DNA of 64,000 bases from Polynucleobacter sp. AP-Sving-400A-A2 (GCF_018688155.1 NZ_CP061312.1:1922001-1986000); one strand, 5' to 3'; shown: positions 17,117 through 28,200, counted from the stretch's first letter. Numbers and translations are program-made. The notes: generated from the sequence alone by a model not told the origin.

Positions 17117-19864
17117 TTAGTCTATCGAGCTTGCCAACTGACGACGAATGTCTTCAACGGACTCATTACGGCGCTTAGCAAGATCTTCAATCTGGTCTAC
17201 TGACAACTTACCCACATTGAAATAACGTGCTTCTGGATGCGCCAGATAAAAACCGCTGACACTAGAAGCTGGGTTCATGGCCATCGATTCGGTCAAGGTC
17301 ATACCAATATCTTCTGAACCAATGACACGCAATAAATCTTTTTTCACTTCATGCGCAGGGCAAGCTGGATAACCTGGCGCTGGACGAATACCGCGATATT
17401 CCTCATTAATCATTTGATCGTTCGTCAAAATCTCATCCGTTGCATAAGCCCAGAGATCGGTACGAACACGGTGATGCATCAACTCTGCAAATGCTTCCGC
17501 CAGACGATCGGCCAAAGATTGCAACATGATTGCACTGTAGTCATCATGCTTCGCATGGAACTCAGCCACTTTTTTCTCAACCCCATGGCCAGTTGTCACA
17601 GCAAAGCAACCCAGATAATCAGCCACATGTGAATCCTTCGGCGCCACATAATCTGCTAAGCAACGATTAGGTCGACGAACGCCATCAACTACCGGACGCT
17701 CAGCCTGCTGACGCAAGTTATGCCAAACAAATAATGGATGCTCGCGAGATTCATCGCTATACAAGACGATGTCATCACCTATCGTATTTGCTGGATAGAA
17801 AGCCACTACAGCATCAGCCTGTAACCACTGACCTTTGATTAATTTATCTAAAAGCGCCTGGCCGTCATCAAATACTTTACGAGCCTCTACACCAACGATT
17901 TCATCATCCAAGATTGCTGGAAACTTACCGGCCAAATCCCAAGTCTGAAAGAATGGTGTCCAGTCAATATATTTAGCAATATCACTTAAAGCGAAATTCT
18001 TGAAAACACGACGCCCAATAAACTTCGGCTTCTCAGGCACATAATGAGCCCAATCAATCAGCTCGCGATTCTTACGTGCAGCTTCTAATGAGATAGTTGG
18101 AGACGCTTTTTTATTGGCATGCTGCTCACGAATACGTACGTAGTCATCACGCAGATCTTGAATAAATTTCTTGGCACTTTCATCTGACAGAAGACTTGAT
18201 GCTACAGACACAGAGCGGGAGGCATCTGGCACATAGACTACCGGTCCATCGTAATGTGGTGCAATCTTGACTGCAGTATGCACACGGGATGTTGTGGCAC
18301 CACCAATCATGAGCGGGATTTGACGCTCACGGAAATAATCGTCACGCTGCATCTCTTGCGCAACGTAAGTCATCTCCTCTAGAGATGGCGTGATCAAACC
18401 AGACAAGCCAACAATATCTGCTTTTTCTTCTTTAGCACGCTTCAGAATTTCTGAGCAGGGTACCATTACACCCATATTGGCAACTTCAAAGTTATTACAT
18501 TGCAGCACTACCGTCACAATATTTTTACCAATATCGTGCACGTCACCTTTAACGGTGGCCATCACAATCTTGCCTTTGGCTTTTGCTTCGCCACCAGAGG
18601 CAATATGTTGACGCTTCTCTTCCTCAATATAAGGAATTAAGATTGCCACTGCCTGCTTCATCACACGTGCACTCTTAACTACTTGAGGTAGAAACATCTT
18701 ACCGGCACCAAATAAGTCACCAACAACGTTCATACCATCCATCAGAGGACCTTCAATTACCTCAATCGGACGACCACCTGCACCCATAATTTGAGCGCGT
18801 AGCTCTTCAGTGTCACCTTCAATAAAGGTAGTGATTCCATGTACTAAAGCATGAGTTAAACGATCACGCACCGGGGCTTCACGCCACACCAAGTTTTCTA
18901 CTTGCTTTGCGCCGCCACCTTTAAATTGGTCGGCAATATCTAGCAAGCGCTCAGTTGGAGTCTTACCATCCTTTTCTTTAAAGCGGTTAAGGACCACATC
19001 CTCAACACGCTCACGTAATTCAGGGTCTAAGTCTGCATAGACGCCGAGCTGTCCCGCATTAACAATACCCATGTCCATGCCCGCCTGAATGGCGTGATAT
19101 AGGAACACTGTATGAATGGCTTCACGTACGCGATCGTTGCCTCGAAATGAAAAGCTGACATTCGAAACACCGCCACTGACTTTCGCGCCCGGCAGATTTT
19201 CTTTAATCCAGCGTGTGGCATTAATAAAATCTACTGCATAGTTATCGTGCTCTTCAATACCAGTGGCAATTGCAAAGATATTAGGATCAAAAATAATGTC
19301 TTCCGCTGGAAAGCCAAGCTCATTAACGAGAATTTGATAACAGCGCTGACAAATTTCTGTCTTACGCTTAAATGTATCTGCTTGACCTACCTCGTCAAAT
19401 GCCATTACTACAGATGCAGCGCCGTAACGACGAATCAAGCGGGCTTGTTTTCTGAAGGGCTCTTCACCTTCTTTGAGTGAAATCGAGTTCACAATCGGCT
19501 TACCCTGAATGCACTTCAGGCCCGCCTCAATTACACTCCATTTGGAGGAGTCAACCATGATTGGTACGCGGGCAATATCTGGCTCTGAGGCAATCAAATT
19601 TAAGAAGCGCGTCATTGCCGCTTCAGAGTCCAACATTGCCTCATCCATATTGATGTCAATCACTTGAGCGCCATTCTCAACTTGCTGTCTTGCAACGACC
19701 AAAGCTTCATCAAATTGATTATTCAAAATCATGCGCGCAAAGGCTTTGGAGCCTGTGACGTTAGTACGTTCGCCAATGTTTACAAAGCGGATATCGGCTG
19801 TAACGTTAAAAGGCTCTAAGCCTGAAAGCTTCATTGGCGGCATTGCTTTTGCAGTCTTACTCAT
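17117..19864 (-). CDS. metH: Methionine synthase, folate/cobalamin/activation subunit (split MetH)
   Basis: The 915-residue protein is MetH lacking its homocysteine domain. In order it has the methyltetrahydrofolate-binding barrel (about 25-290, [12 protein letters not shown] and [11 protein letters not shown]), the cap and B12-binding domains (about 310-570, with the cobalamin ligand motif DVHDIGKN), and the reactivation domain binding SAM (about 600-900, [13 protein letters not shown]). The missing homocysteine module is the gene directly upstream, overlapping by four bases (ATGA). The two should associate to give cobalamin-dependent methionine synthase. A split MetH is known from several betaproteobacteria. 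Confidence 0.96.
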   Translation of the reverse strand: MSKTAKAMPPMKLSGLEPFNVTADIRFVNIGERTNVTGSKAFARMILNNQFDEALVVARQQVENGAQVIDINMDEAMLDSEAAMTRFLNLIASEPDIARVPIMVDSSKWSVIEAGLKCIQGKPIVNSISLKEGEEPFRKQARLIRRYGAASVVMAFDEVGQADTFKRKTEICQRCYQILVNELGFPAEDIIFDPNIFAIATGIEEHDNYAVDFINATRWIKENLPGAKVSGGVSNVSFSFRGNDRVREAIHTVFLYHAIQAGMDMGIVNAGQLGVYADLDPELRERVEDVVLNRFKEKDGKTPTERLLDIADQFKGGGAKQVENLVWREAPVRDRLTHALVHGITTFIEGDTEELRAQIMGAGGRPIEVIEGPLMDGMNVVGDLFGAGKMFLPQVVKSARVMKQAVAILIPYIEEEKRQHIASGGEAKAKGKIVMATVKGDVHDIGKNIVTVVLQCNNFEVANMGVMVPCSEILKRAKEEKADIVGLSGLITPSLEEMTYVAQEMQRDDYFRERQIPLMIGGATTSRVHTAVKIAPHYDGPVVYVPDASRSVSVASSLLSDESAKKFIQDLRDDYVRIREQHANKKASPTISLEAARKNRELIDWAHYVPEKPKFIGRRVFKNFALSDIAKYIDWTPFFQTWDLAGKFPAILDDEIVGVEARKVFDDGQALLDKLIKGQWLQADAVVAFYPANTIGDDIVLYSDESREHPLFVWHNLRQQAERPVVDGVRRPNRCLADYVAPKDSHVADYLGCFAVTTGHGVEKKVAEFHAKHDDYSAIMLQSLADRLAEAFAELMHHRVRTDLWAYATDEILTNDQMINEEYRGIRPAPGYPACPAHEVKKDLLRVIGSEDIGMTLTESMAMNPASSVSGFYLAHPEARYFNVGKLSVDQIEDLAKRRNESVEDIRRQLASSID

Positions 19865-20925
19865 GCTGACAGCTCCGCACTCTCACGATAGAAGGGTCGC
19901 GGCTTACGCTGCGCAACTGCATTCGCGATTGCACGAATATGATCTGGCGTAGTTCCGCAGCAGCCACCCACTAAGTTGACCAAACCATCTTTTGCAAAAC
20001 CATCAACTAAGCTAGAGGTAATGTCCGGAGTTTCATCAAAGCCTGTGTCACTCATGGGATTAGGTAGGCCGGCATTGGGGTAACAAGATACTGCAACATC
20101 GCAGATACGGGATAGTTCAGCGATATAAGGGCGCATCAGTGCTGCACCTAAGGCGCAGTTCAAGCCAAAGGTGAGTGGCTTAATATGACGCAGACTATTC
20201 CAAAATGCTTCCACTGTTTGGCCAGACAAAATTCGACCAGAAGCATCGGTCACCGTACCTGAAATCATCACCGGCAAACGCTCACCCGTTTCTTCAAAGA
20301 ACTCATCTAAAGCAAATAATGCAGCCTTGGCATTGAGTGTGTCGAAAATAGTTTCAACTAAAAATAAATCAACGCCGCCCTCAAAGAGACCTTCAATCTG
20401 CTCTCGATAGGAAGCTCGCAGAGCATCAAACGTCACATTACGTGCACCGGGATCATTTACATCCGGAGAAATACTTGCGGTCTTTGGTGTAGGTCCAATT
20501 GCACCCGCTGCAAAACGTGGCTTGTCTGGCGTAGAGTATTTTTCACAGGCAGCACGCGCCAATTGAGCGGAGATTACATTCATCTCACGAGCCAAATCAG
20601 CCATCTTGTAATCCTCTTGCGCAACTGAAGTGGCGCCAAAGGTATTCGTCTCAATAATGTCCGCACCCGCATCTAAATACTGTTCATGAATCTTGCTGAT
20701 AATTTGAGCTTGGGTCAGCACCAAAAGTTCGTTATTACCTTTGATATCGCCTGGATGACTCTCAAAGCGTTTGCTGGTTGGCAATCCACGGTAATCCGCC
20801 TCACTCAGCTTGTACTGCTGAATCATGGTGCCCATAGCGCCATCCAAAATCAAAATGCGCTGCTTCAGTAGCTCAGGAAGCGCCTGACCGCGGGTGTAAG
20901 GCTGGGATAAACCATTAGATTGCAT
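19861..20925 (-). CDS. metH: Methionine synthase, homocysteine-binding subunit (split MetH)
   Basis: The 354-residue protein is the homocysteine S-methyltransferase barrel of MetH. Zinc-ligand cysteines are visible in GLNCALGA and in the C-terminal [10 protein letters not shown] (Cys322, Cys323). ETNTFGATS and [10 protein letters not shown] near the N terminus are typical of the MetH module. It is translated just before the larger subunit with a four-base overlap. It could be mistaken for a stand-alone MmuM-type enzyme, but the overlap and MetH-type sequence argue against that. It is divergent from phaM with a 78-base gap, where I see no riboswitch. Confidence 0.95.
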   Translation of the reverse strand: MQSNGLSQPYTRGQALPELLKQRILILDGAMGTMIQQYKLSEADYRGLPTSKRFESHPGDIKGNNELLVLTQAQIISKIHEQYLDAGADIIETNTFGATSVAQEDYKMADLAREMNVISAQLARAACEKYSTPDKPRFAAGAIGPTPKTASISPDVNDPGARNVTFDALRASYREQIEGLFEGGVDLFLVETIFDTLNAKAALFALDEFFEETGERLPVMISGTVTDASGRILSGQTVEAFWNSLRHIKPLTFGLNCALGAALMRPYIAELSRICDVAVSCYPNAGLPNPMSDTGFDETPDITSSLVDGFAKDGLVNLVGGCCGTTPDHIRAIANAVAQRKPRPFYRESAELSA

Positions 20926-21003
20926 TGCGTAACCGGGATTAATCTCTAGAATCCTCTATTGTATTGGCAATAAGCCACTTTTATCTGACCCGGAGCTACC
21001 CCT

Positions 21004-21453
21004 ATGTTTGGAACTATCCCAGAATTCAATCAAAGCCTTGAAATGATGAAAACCATGTGGGGCCAGGGAGCGGGTGGGCAAACGCCAGGTCAATTCCCTT
21101 TCACCACAGATGCCTCCAAGGCTGCCGGGGGCTTTGGCTCAGCATTTCCAGGTCTGGATACCGAAGAGCTTGAAAAGCGCATCAAAGACCTAAAAAGTGT
21201 TGAAAACTGGCTTAACCTCAACCTCAATATTTTAAAGTCCACCATTCAGGGGCTAGAAGTGCAGCATGCCACCATGATGGCACTCAAATCCTTTGGGGAT
21301 GCCGTTTCAGCAAGCGCCACTACTGCCACTGGTGAAGCCCCTAAGGACTCCGAAACAAAAGCTGCTAAACCACGCAAAACCGCAACACGCCGTCGTCGGA
21401 AAGCTGGCGACTCAACTTTCCTCGACGAAGTAGGTAATTCAGATGAGCAATAG
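21004..21453 (+). CDS. phaM: PhaM-family polyhydroxyalkanoate granule regulatory protein
   Basis: The 149-residue protein begins MFGTIPEFNQSLEMMKTMWGQ, carries a central helical segment (ELEKRIKDLKSVENWLNLNLNILKSTIQGLE) and ends in a basic KPRKTATRRRRKAG tail. This is the layout of Cupriavidus PhaM, which activates PHB synthase PhaC, ties granules to the nucleoid through its basic tail and helps share granules between daughter cells. GGAG precedes the start. The last 89 bases overlap the convergent MBL-hydrolase gene, so the basic tail is encoded opposite that protein's C terminus. Confidence 0.88.
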   Translation: MFGTIPEFNQSLEMMKTMWGQGAGGQTPGQFPFTTDASKAAGGFGSAFPGLDTEELEKRIKDLKSVENWLNLNLNILKSTIQGLEVQHATMMALKSFGDAVSASATTATGEAPKDSETKAAKPRKTATRRRRKAGDSTFLDEVGNSDEQ

Positions 21454-22450
21454 CCTCGCCCATAGCAAATGTCATTTGGTGAATATCTAGTTCACGCCTA
21501 AATAAAACCGGCACAATCTCACGAGCAGTTGCCGGTTTTTCACATGCTCCCAGTGTTTCTGCCAAGCGCTCATCATGATGCGTTTTTAACTGACCAATCC
21601 GCGGCTTCATTCCTGTAAAAGGCTTGCCATGAGATGGCAGCACTAGAGTGTCATCGGGTAAGGGCAAATATCGATCCAAGGAACTCAAATACAGGCCCAA
21701 GGGATCTGCATCTGGATCTGCATCGTAGACGCTGACATTGGTAGAGATGCGCGGTAAAAGCATGTCTCCAGAAATCAATACTCCTAAATCTTTACAAAAT
21801 AATGAAGCATGTTCAGGCGCATGACCAAATCCCATAATTACTTGCCACTCGTGTCCGCCAATCAAAATCATTTCACCATCAATGATGCGACGATATTGCC
21901 GTGGTACGCCCGGAACCATATTGCTGTAATAGTTGGAGCGTGCCCGAATTTTTTCTAAATCTTCTGGCGCACTTAATCCATGCTTCTGAAAGTGATCAGC
22001 AGACCCACCGCCACCAGCGCGTGCACCAACTGCAGCGCCGCCCTCTTTATGGCTCAACCATTGCGCAGTTAAATAATCTGTCATAGAGATCCAGAGTGGT
22101 ACTTGCCACTTCTCACAGAGCCATTGAGAGAGTCCCACATGGTCTGGATGCATATGGGTGACAATCACCCTTAGCACCGGTAAGCCCTCTAACTGAGAAG
22201 CAAAGATCTGATCCCAAGCTGCTTTTGTCTCGTCATTAGCAATGCCGCAATCCACAATGGTCCAGCCCCGAACGCCTTCAAACTCATCACGTAACAGCCA
22301 TAGGTTGATGTGGTCCAAAGCAAACGGTAGACGCATCCGCAACCAGCGTACACCGGGTGCTAGCTCCATTGAACTACCCACTTCCGGTAAAGCATCCGCT
22401 AGGGGATAATGAATAGAGCTCAGATCGCTGGATTGATTTTTAGTATTCAT
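21365..22450 (-). CDS. MBL-fold metallohydrolase with C-terminal winged helix
   Basis: The 361-residue protein has the metallo-beta-lactamase motif THMHPDH (His99, His101, Asp103, His104), further metal-ligand segments GFGHAPEHASL and ISGDMLLPR, and SHGKPF. The last 90 residues form the LACTB2-like helical/winged-helix tail (EAIAHLNYLLRRGKL, DGVLRF). LACTB2-type members include nucleases and thioesterases; the substrate here is unknown. The C-terminal 29 codons overlap phaM in the opposite direction, but the family-typical tail shows the overlap is genuine. It is divergent from the DUF1289 gene with a 22-base gap. Confidence 0.9.
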   Translation of the reverse strand: MNTKNQSSDLSSIHYPLADALPEVGSSMELAPGVRWLRMRLPFALDHINLWLLRDEFEGVRGWTIVDCGIANDETKAAWDQIFASQLEGLPVLRVIVTHMHPDHVGLSQWLCEKWQVPLWISMTDYLTAQWLSHKEGGAAVGARAGGGGSADHFQKHGLSAPEDLEKIRARSNYYSNMVPGVPRQYRRIIDGEMILIGGHEWQVIMGFGHAPEHASLFCKDLGVLISGDMLLPRISTNVSVYDADPDADPLGLYLSSLDRYLPLPDDTLVLPSHGKPFTGMKPRIGQLKTHHDERLAETLGACEKPATAREIVPVLFRRELDIHQMTFAMGEAIAHLNYLLRRGKLSRQLSDDGVLRFCVV

Positions 22451-22472
22451 CTATTTCTATTTTAGGTTTGCT

Positions 22473-22649
22473 TTGACAACAGTTCCATCGCCTTGCATCA
22501 ACTGGTGTGACATCAACCCCGACAATGGTTTTTGCCGGGGCTGCTATCGCACGCTCCCTGAGATTGCAGACTGGTCCAAACTTTCTAATTCGAACAAGCT
22601 TGAGGTTTTGGAAAAACTACAAGCACGAAAACCTCAAGTTATTCAGTAA
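22473..22649 (+). CDS. DUF1289 family small cysteine-rich protein
   Basis: This 58-residue gene starts at TTG with AGG upstream. The product reads TTVPSPCINWCDINPDNGFC and continues RGCYRTLPEIADWSKLS. Cys8, Cys12, Cys21 and Cys24 form the CxxxC-x8-CxxC pattern of DUF1289, with the family-typical GxCxGCxRTLxEIxxW block. The four cysteines probably bind zinc or iron; function is unknown. The family is widespread in proteobacteria, often beside oxidoreductase genes. The non-ATG start and small size make it easy to miss. Confidence 0.88.
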   Translation: MTTVPSPCINWCDINPDNGFCRGCYRTLPEIADWSKLSNSNKLEVLEKLQARKPQVIQ

Positions 22650-22670
22650 GCGCTGTTAACTACCAATCGC

Positions 22671-23654
22671 TCATTTATTAACGTCCACGATTAAACGACC
22701 ACGCACATTGCCAGCCATCAGCTCTGCGGCGTACTTTATAGAATCTTCTAAATTAATTTCGTGAGAGATCTCTTCCAAAGTGTTGAGATCAACCAACTTA
22801 CTTAACTGCTCATAAGCAGCAATACGTTTTGCTTTGGGGACTGTCACACTGTTAATGCCATACAAAGTGACGCCACGCAAAATGAATGGCGCAACACTCG
22901 ATGGAAAATCCATACCTTGAGCTAATCCGCAAGCAGCAACTGCACCATCACTTTTAGTTTGTGCACAGGCGTTAGCCAATGTATGACTACCAACGCTGTC
23001 GACTACCGCAGCCCAACGCTCTTTTGCCAAAGGCTTAGCAGGAGCTGACAGTACGGCGCGATCAATCACCTCACTAGCGCCCAATTTCTTTAAATAATCA
23101 GCTTCAGACATTCTTCCAGTACTGGCGACAACTGTGAATCCTAATTTGCTCAAAAGCGTAATCGCAAAGCTACCAACTCCACCTGCGGCACCAGTCACCA
23201 ATACTTCGCCATCGCTAGGCTTTAGGCCATGCTTTTGTATAGCCATCACGCACAGCATTGCGGTGTAGCCAGCAGTACCAATAGCTAAAGCTTGCTTAGC
23301 AGTAAAACCCTTCGGCAAAGGAATGAGCCATTCTGACTTCACACGTGCTTGCTGCGCTAAGCCACCCCAATGACCTTCGCCAACGCCCCAGCCATTGAGC
23401 AGCACCATATCGCCAACCTTAAATTCTGGGCTAGCGCTTTCTAAGACCTCGCCTGCAAAATCAATCCCAGGAACCATCGGAAAGCTGCGAACCACAGGAC
23501 CTTTGCCGGTAATAGCTAAGCCATCTTTGTAGTTGAGTGTGGAGTAGAGCACCTTCACCCTGACATCGCCCTCAGGCAAGCTAGCCTCATCGACTTGGGC
23601 AAGCTCAGCCCGATAACCTTGATCATCTTTATTTACCAAAATAGCCTTAAACAT
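22671..23654 (-). CDS. acuI: AcuI/YhdH-type acrylyl-CoA reductase (MDR family)
   Basis: From ATG at 23654, preceded by AGGAAGAGG, the product is 327 residues; a frame 11 codons longer lacks a ribosome site. It is a zinc-free medium-chain dehydrogenase: NYKDGLAITGKGPVV and PGIDFAGEV in the N-terminal domain, the NADPH motif VTGAAGGVGS in the Rossmann domain and GINSVTVPK near the C terminus. AcuI reduces acryloyl-CoA to propionyl-CoA, which detoxifies acrylate from DMSP or 3-hydroxypropionate routes. YhdH homologues share these motifs, so the substrate is likely but not certain. Confidence 0.88.
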   Translation of the reverse strand: MFKAILVNKDDQGYRAELAQVDEASLPEGDVRVKVLYSTLNYKDGLAITGKGPVVRSFPMVPGIDFAGEVLESASPEFKVGDMVLLNGWGVGEGHWGGLAQQARVKSEWLIPLPKGFTAKQALAIGTAGYTAMLCVMAIQKHGLKPSDGEVLVTGAAGGVGSFAITLLSKLGFTVVASTGRMSEADYLKKLGASEVIDRAVLSAPAKPLAKERWAAVVDSVGSHTLANACAQTKSDGAVAACGLAQGMDFPSSVAPFILRGVTLYGINSVTVPKAKRIAAYEQLSKLVDLNTLEEISHEINLEDSIKYAAELMAGNVRGRLIVDVNK

Positions 23655-23741
23655 GCCTCTTCCTTTTAAAAGCGCTGCATTCTCCACAGCAAATACATAA
23701 TGGGTTTATCCTAACGAGCATTGCTGATTATGGAGGTTTCC

Positions 23742-24026
23742 ATGAAAAAAATTCTACTATTAACTTCTACTTGTGGTCTAGCACTCATTGGCTGCTCTTC
23801 GAGCCAGATTAATATGTCTATGGGCAATATGCGTCTGATCACTTCTAGCGCAACGCCACAAGATGTGATGGATTTTGCCAATACAACTTGTAAGAATGAC
23901 TTTTACCAAGGTGCGAGCTTTCTTTCTAAGGCAGGTAAAGAATATCGCTTTAAATGTGTAAAAGCTGAAGAGAACGAAATTCTGACCCCTATTCCAGGCA
24001 CTACCATTCCGGCTGCAACGAAGTAA
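23742..24026 (+). CDS. Hypothetical small lipoprotein
   Basis: From the ATG with a GGAGG site seven bases upstream the product is 94 residues: MKKILLLTSTCGLALIGC is a lipoprotein signal with lipobox LIGC (Cys18 lipidated). The mature part has MSMGNMRLITSSATPQDVMDFANTT-like sequence and two further cysteines (about 52 and 73) that could pair. It ends in a proline/threonine-rich tail. I do not recognise a family. Confidence 0.75.
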   Translation: MKKILLLTSTCGLALIGCSSSQINMSMGNMRLITSSATPQDVMDFANTTCKNDFYQGASFLSKAGKEYRFKCVKAEENEILTPIPGTTIPAATK

Positions 24027-24044
24027 GTCCCTAAATAAGTAAGC

Positions 24045-24536
24045 ATGATGACCCCATTTACCTCCCAAGAGCTCCGCAAGGGTTTCTCTTCCTTTGCAAC
24101 CGGGGTCACAGTGATCACTTGCCTAGATGCGGAACAGCATGCTCATGGCATCACTATCAGCTCTTTTAATACCGTTTCCTTAGAGCCGCCGCTGATTTTG
24201 TGGAGCCTGAAAAAGCATTCGCGCTTGATGCCTAATTTTGAAGTGGGTCATAAACAATTGATTCATGTTCTGGAGCGCTCACAAGAGGCTATGGCGATGC
24301 ACTTTGCCACCGTGAAAGAAAATCAATTCACCAGCATTCCCCATAAAATTGCAGCAAGTGGACTTACTCAAATTGAAGGATGCGCTGCTTACTTTGAATG
24401 CGAGACTGTATCAGTGCATACCGGCGGCGACCACAACATCATCGTCGCCAAAGTCCTCAACCTAAAGCATGCCCCAGAAAGTCATCCACTCATATTTGCC
24501 CATAGCAAGTTTATGGGTCTAGATTCATCGCTTTAA
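24045..24536 (+). CDS. Flavin reductase domain protein
   Basis: The 163-residue protein matches the flavin-reductase-like FMN-binding split-barrel family (HpaC/RutF type): FSSFATGVTVITC (13-26), GITISSFNTVSLEPPLILWSL, and a C-terminal FAHSKFMGL segment. Such proteins supply reduced FMN/FAD to a monooxygenase or act as pyridine-nucleotide:flavin reductases. No monooxygenase gene is beside it, so the partner is unknown. Start is the first of two adjacent ATG codons (24045 or 24048). Confidence 0.88.
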   Translation: MMTPFTSQELRKGFSSFATGVTVITCLDAEQHAHGITISSFNTVSLEPPLILWSLKKHSRLMPNFEVGHKQLIHVLERSQEAMAMHFATVKENQFTSIPHKIAASGLTQIEGCAAYFECETVSVHTGGDHNIIVAKVLNLKHAPESHPLIFAHSKFMGLDSSL

Positions 24537-24558
24537 AAATACTCGAATAGGAACTGAA

Positions 24559-25221
24559 ATGATGCGTTTATGGGGAAGAAAAAGTTCTATCAATGTGCAA
24601 AAGGTGTTGTGGTGCTTTGCAGAGCTGGGGTTAGAAGAGGGTAAAGATTTTGAGCGTATTGATGCTGGCCTTCATTTTGGGAAAAATCGTACGCCTGAAT
24701 TTCTAGCACTCAATCCTAATGGCTTAGTACCAACCTTAGAAGACGGCAATCTTGTACTCTGGGAATCCAATACGATCTTGCGCTATCTTCGCAGCCAATA
24801 CGATCCCTCAAAACATTTTCCGGCTGACATTGCCGCCCAATATCAATCTGAGAAGTGGATGGATTGGCAAGTAGGGACTATGTGGCCAGCACTACGTATC
24901 ACCTTTTTAGGGCTAACTCGTACGCCTGAAAACGAACGAAATAAGGAAGCAATTCTTAAGGCTTATCAAGATAGCAATGCACTATTCTCCTTACTAGATC
25001 AGCAACTGGCAAGCCAGCACTATTGCTCTGGAAACTCTTTCAATATTGGGGATATTCCACTGGCACTTTGTGCAAGCCGATGGATTCTATTGAATCAAAC
25101 TTTTCCAGATCAAACTGGACTGCGTCCTTCCTTACACAACATTGATGCTTGGATGCAGCGCATTGAAACGGGAACTAAGTACAGCGTAGTTGCAGAAAAA
25201 GAACTGAATATTGTGAAATAA
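24559..25221 (+). CDS. Glutathione S-transferase
   Basis: The 220-residue protein has an N-terminal thioredoxin-like domain (RLWGRKSSINVQKVLW, with Ser/Asn in the catalytic loop, then NPNGLVPTLEDG and WESNTILRYL for glutathione binding) and a helical C-terminal domain (FNIGDIPLALCASRW N-capping segment). The SSxNVxKV N terminus resembles beta-proteobacterial theta-like GSTs. Substrate unknown. AGGAAC precedes the start; a strong bidirectional terminator follows the stop. Confidence 0.92.
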   Translation: MMRLWGRKSSINVQKVLWCFAELGLEEGKDFERIDAGLHFGKNRTPEFLALNPNGLVPTLEDGNLVLWESNTILRYLRSQYDPSKHFPADIAAQYQSEKWMDWQVGTMWPALRITFLGLTRTPENERNKEAILKAYQDSNALFSLLDQQLASQHYCSGNSFNIGDIPLALCASRWILLNQTFPDQTGLRPSLHNIDAWMQRIETGTKYSVVAEKELNIVK

Positions 25222-25240
25222 GTTAATCGCTCAACTAGAA

Positions 25241-25269
25241 AAGGGTGAACTTGCTTCACCCTTTTTCTT
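25241..25269. terminator. Bidirectional intrinsic terminator
   Basis: A perfect 9-bp stem, AAGGGTGAA and TTCACCCTT, encloses CTTGC, flanked by an A-run on the left and TTTTTC on the right. It can end both the GST transcript and the leftward RND efflux operon. Confidence 0.9.
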
Positions 25270-25288
25270 TGCTTACTTGAGAGATATA

Positions 25289-28200
25289 TTACTGCTGCTT
25301 AAATTTCTTCTGATGGTGATCTGCGCCAATAAATAAGTACATCGCCGGCACTACAAAAAGTGTAAACAGCGTACCGATTGATAAGCCAGTAAAGATCACG
25401 ATACCCATGGATTGACGGCCCGCAGCGCCTGCACCAGAAGCAATTACTAGAGGCACTACGCCCAATACCATCGCAGCAGTCGTCATTAAGATCGGACGTA
25501 AACGTACGCTACTCGCTTCTACGATAGCGTCTAACTTACTGCGACCAGCTTCTTGTAACTCATTGGCAAATTCCACAATCAAAATGCCATGCTTACTAAT
25601 CAGTCCCATCAAGGTAACCAGTCCAACCTGGGTATATACATTTAAGGTTGTGAATCCCAAATTGATAAAGATCAGTGCCCCGAATAAAGCAAGTGGTACT
25701 GAAACCAAAATGACGATGGGGTCGCGGAAGCTTTCAAACTGAGCGGCCAAAACCAAGAACACAATTAAGATCGCAAAGAACATGGTCACCAAGAAACCAC
25801 CCGACTCTGCCATGAACTGCCGGGATGGACCAGCATAATCCATGGTGTAACCGTTGGGCGCAACCTCTTTCAAAGTTTGACGCATAAACTCTAGTAAATC
25901 TGCTTGAGAAATAAATGGGGTACTCACACCAAATATTGTCGCTGAGTTGAGCTGCTGAAAGTGATTAATAGACTGCGGCACTACTCTTTGCTTAATGGTT
26001 GCGATGGTACGAGCCTGAATCATCTGCCCACTAGGCGTACGTATATAGTAGTCGAGGATTTGATCCGGGTTTAAGCGGTCCACTTGCTTTACTTGTGGAA
26101 TGACGCGATAAGAGCGTCCAGCAACAGAGAAGTAATTAACATAGCCACCGCCCAAGGCAGCAGATAGTGCACTACCAACTTGCTGCTGGGTCATACCCAG
26201 TGCAGCTACTTTTTCACGATCAATCTCTAAAACATCTTGCGGTTTATCAATCTTCAAATCAGAGTCAACGAAAAAGAAGTTACCACTACGACGCGCCTTA
26301 TCCAAAACCGCTTGGGATACCTCATTTAACAATTCGTAAGACTCGGTGGTATTAATCACCACTTGCACAGGCAAGCCCTGTGCGCCAGGCAAGGCCGGGA
26401 ACTGGAAAGCCGCAACACGAGCACCAGCGATCGAATTCCACTTACTTTGCATATCTTCTTGGAACTTAGTAGCATTGCGACTGCGTTGATCCCAATCTTT
26501 AAGCAAGACACCGCCAAAGCTGCTCGTTGGACTGGTGATCTGGAACATCTGCTCATACTCGGGCTCTGCTGCTGATATTTGATAAATCTGATCAGCGTAA
26601 GTCTGCATCTGATTGACTGTACTATTGGGCGGTCCTGAAGCCTGCATCAACACAATGCCCTGATCTTCTGTTGGCGCTAATTCAGAACGCGCAGTGGAGT
26701 AAAGATAAGCCACACCACCTAACAAAATCACACCCATCACAATAATGACCTGCCAAGTGCTCAAGAGCTCGCGCAAAGTGGTTTGATAGCTGTGGTGGAC
26801 TTTTTCAAAAATACGGTCAATTTTTTGAACAAACGCTGAGGCCTCTTGTTCTTCAGTAAAGATACGTGAACACATCATCGGAGAAAGCGTTAAAGCAATC
26901 AACCCCGATACTGCAACTGCGCTGGCCAAAGTAAAAGCAAATTCTGTAAAAAGCGCGCCCGTTAACCCACCCTGAAAACCAATCGGAATATAAACTGCAA
27001 TCAGCACAATGGTCATAGCCAAAATAGGGCCGCCCAACTCACGCGCAGCAATTAGTGAGGCCTCCAATGGAGACTTACCTTCCTTCATGTGGCGGTCTAC
27101 GTTCTCGACCACAATGATGGCATCGTCGACCACCAAACCAATTGCTAAGACCAGAGCAAGTAGCGTCAGCAAATTAATGGAATAACCCAAGACCTGCATT
27201 AAGAAGAATGTACCAATCAAAGAAAGTGGCATCGCAATCACCGGTACTGCTACTGCACGTGCACTACCTAAGAAAAGATAGATCACCACTGTCACAATTA
27301 ATAGCGCTTCTAATAATGTCGCCACCACTTCATCAATCGAGGTAGTAATGAACTTAGTGGAGTCGTACACCACCTTCCCAGACATGCCGGTTGGTAACTG
27401 CTTCTGAATCTCTGGCACGGCAGCACGAACCCGTGCTGCCACATCGAGCAAGTTGGCCTGTGGCGCCACCTTGATGGCGATGAATACCGACCTCTTACCG
27501 CTAAATGCAACGTTAGTGTTGTAATCCTCAGAGCCCATAGTGACGCTAGCTACTTGATCCAAATAGACAATATTGATGCCGTCTTTTTTGATGACCAACT
27601 TGCGGAACTCATCAAGCGTATGCAAATCAGTACCCGCCACCAAGTCCACTGCGACCATGTCGCCTTTGGTGCTGCCAACTGCGGATAAGTAGTTGTTGGC
27701 TGCCATAGCACTATAGACATCATCCGCGCCCACACCGAGGCCAGCCATCTTCTCGCGATCGAGCCAAGCACGTAAAGCAAACTTTCTGCCGCCAGTAATT
27801 TCTGCGTTCTGAACACCGTCTATAGAGTCTAGCTTTGGCTTAACTACCCGCAACAGGTAATCAGTAATCGCGTTGTTTGGAATATCGTCACTATAAAAAC
27901 CCATGTACATGGCCGCAGTCGATTGACCAATTTGTACAGTCAATACAGGCTGCTGAGCTTGCGGTGGCAGTTGATTCTTAACCGAACTAATTTGGGTCTG
28001 GATCTGCGTCAATGCCGCATTGGAATCGTAGTTCAGCTTGAGGGTGGCAGTGATGGTTGAGAGACCACTCACGCTCATCGAGGATAAATAATCAATACCT
28101 TGAGACTGGGCAATCGCCGTCTCTAAAGGCTGTGTAATAAATCCTGCAATCGTCTCTGGATCAGCGCCATAGTAGGCCGTTGTAATCGTCACAATAGCAT

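Noticed and set aside
19861..19864. Possible sequencing frameshift separating the two halves of metH
   Set aside because: The junction is a clean ATGA stop/start overlap, each part has proper domain boundaries, and split MetH is known in betaproteobacteria.
20926..21003. Possible riboswitch upstream of metH
   Set aside because: Only 78 bases separate it from phaM and none of the SAH or SAM core elements seen upstream of ahcY are present.
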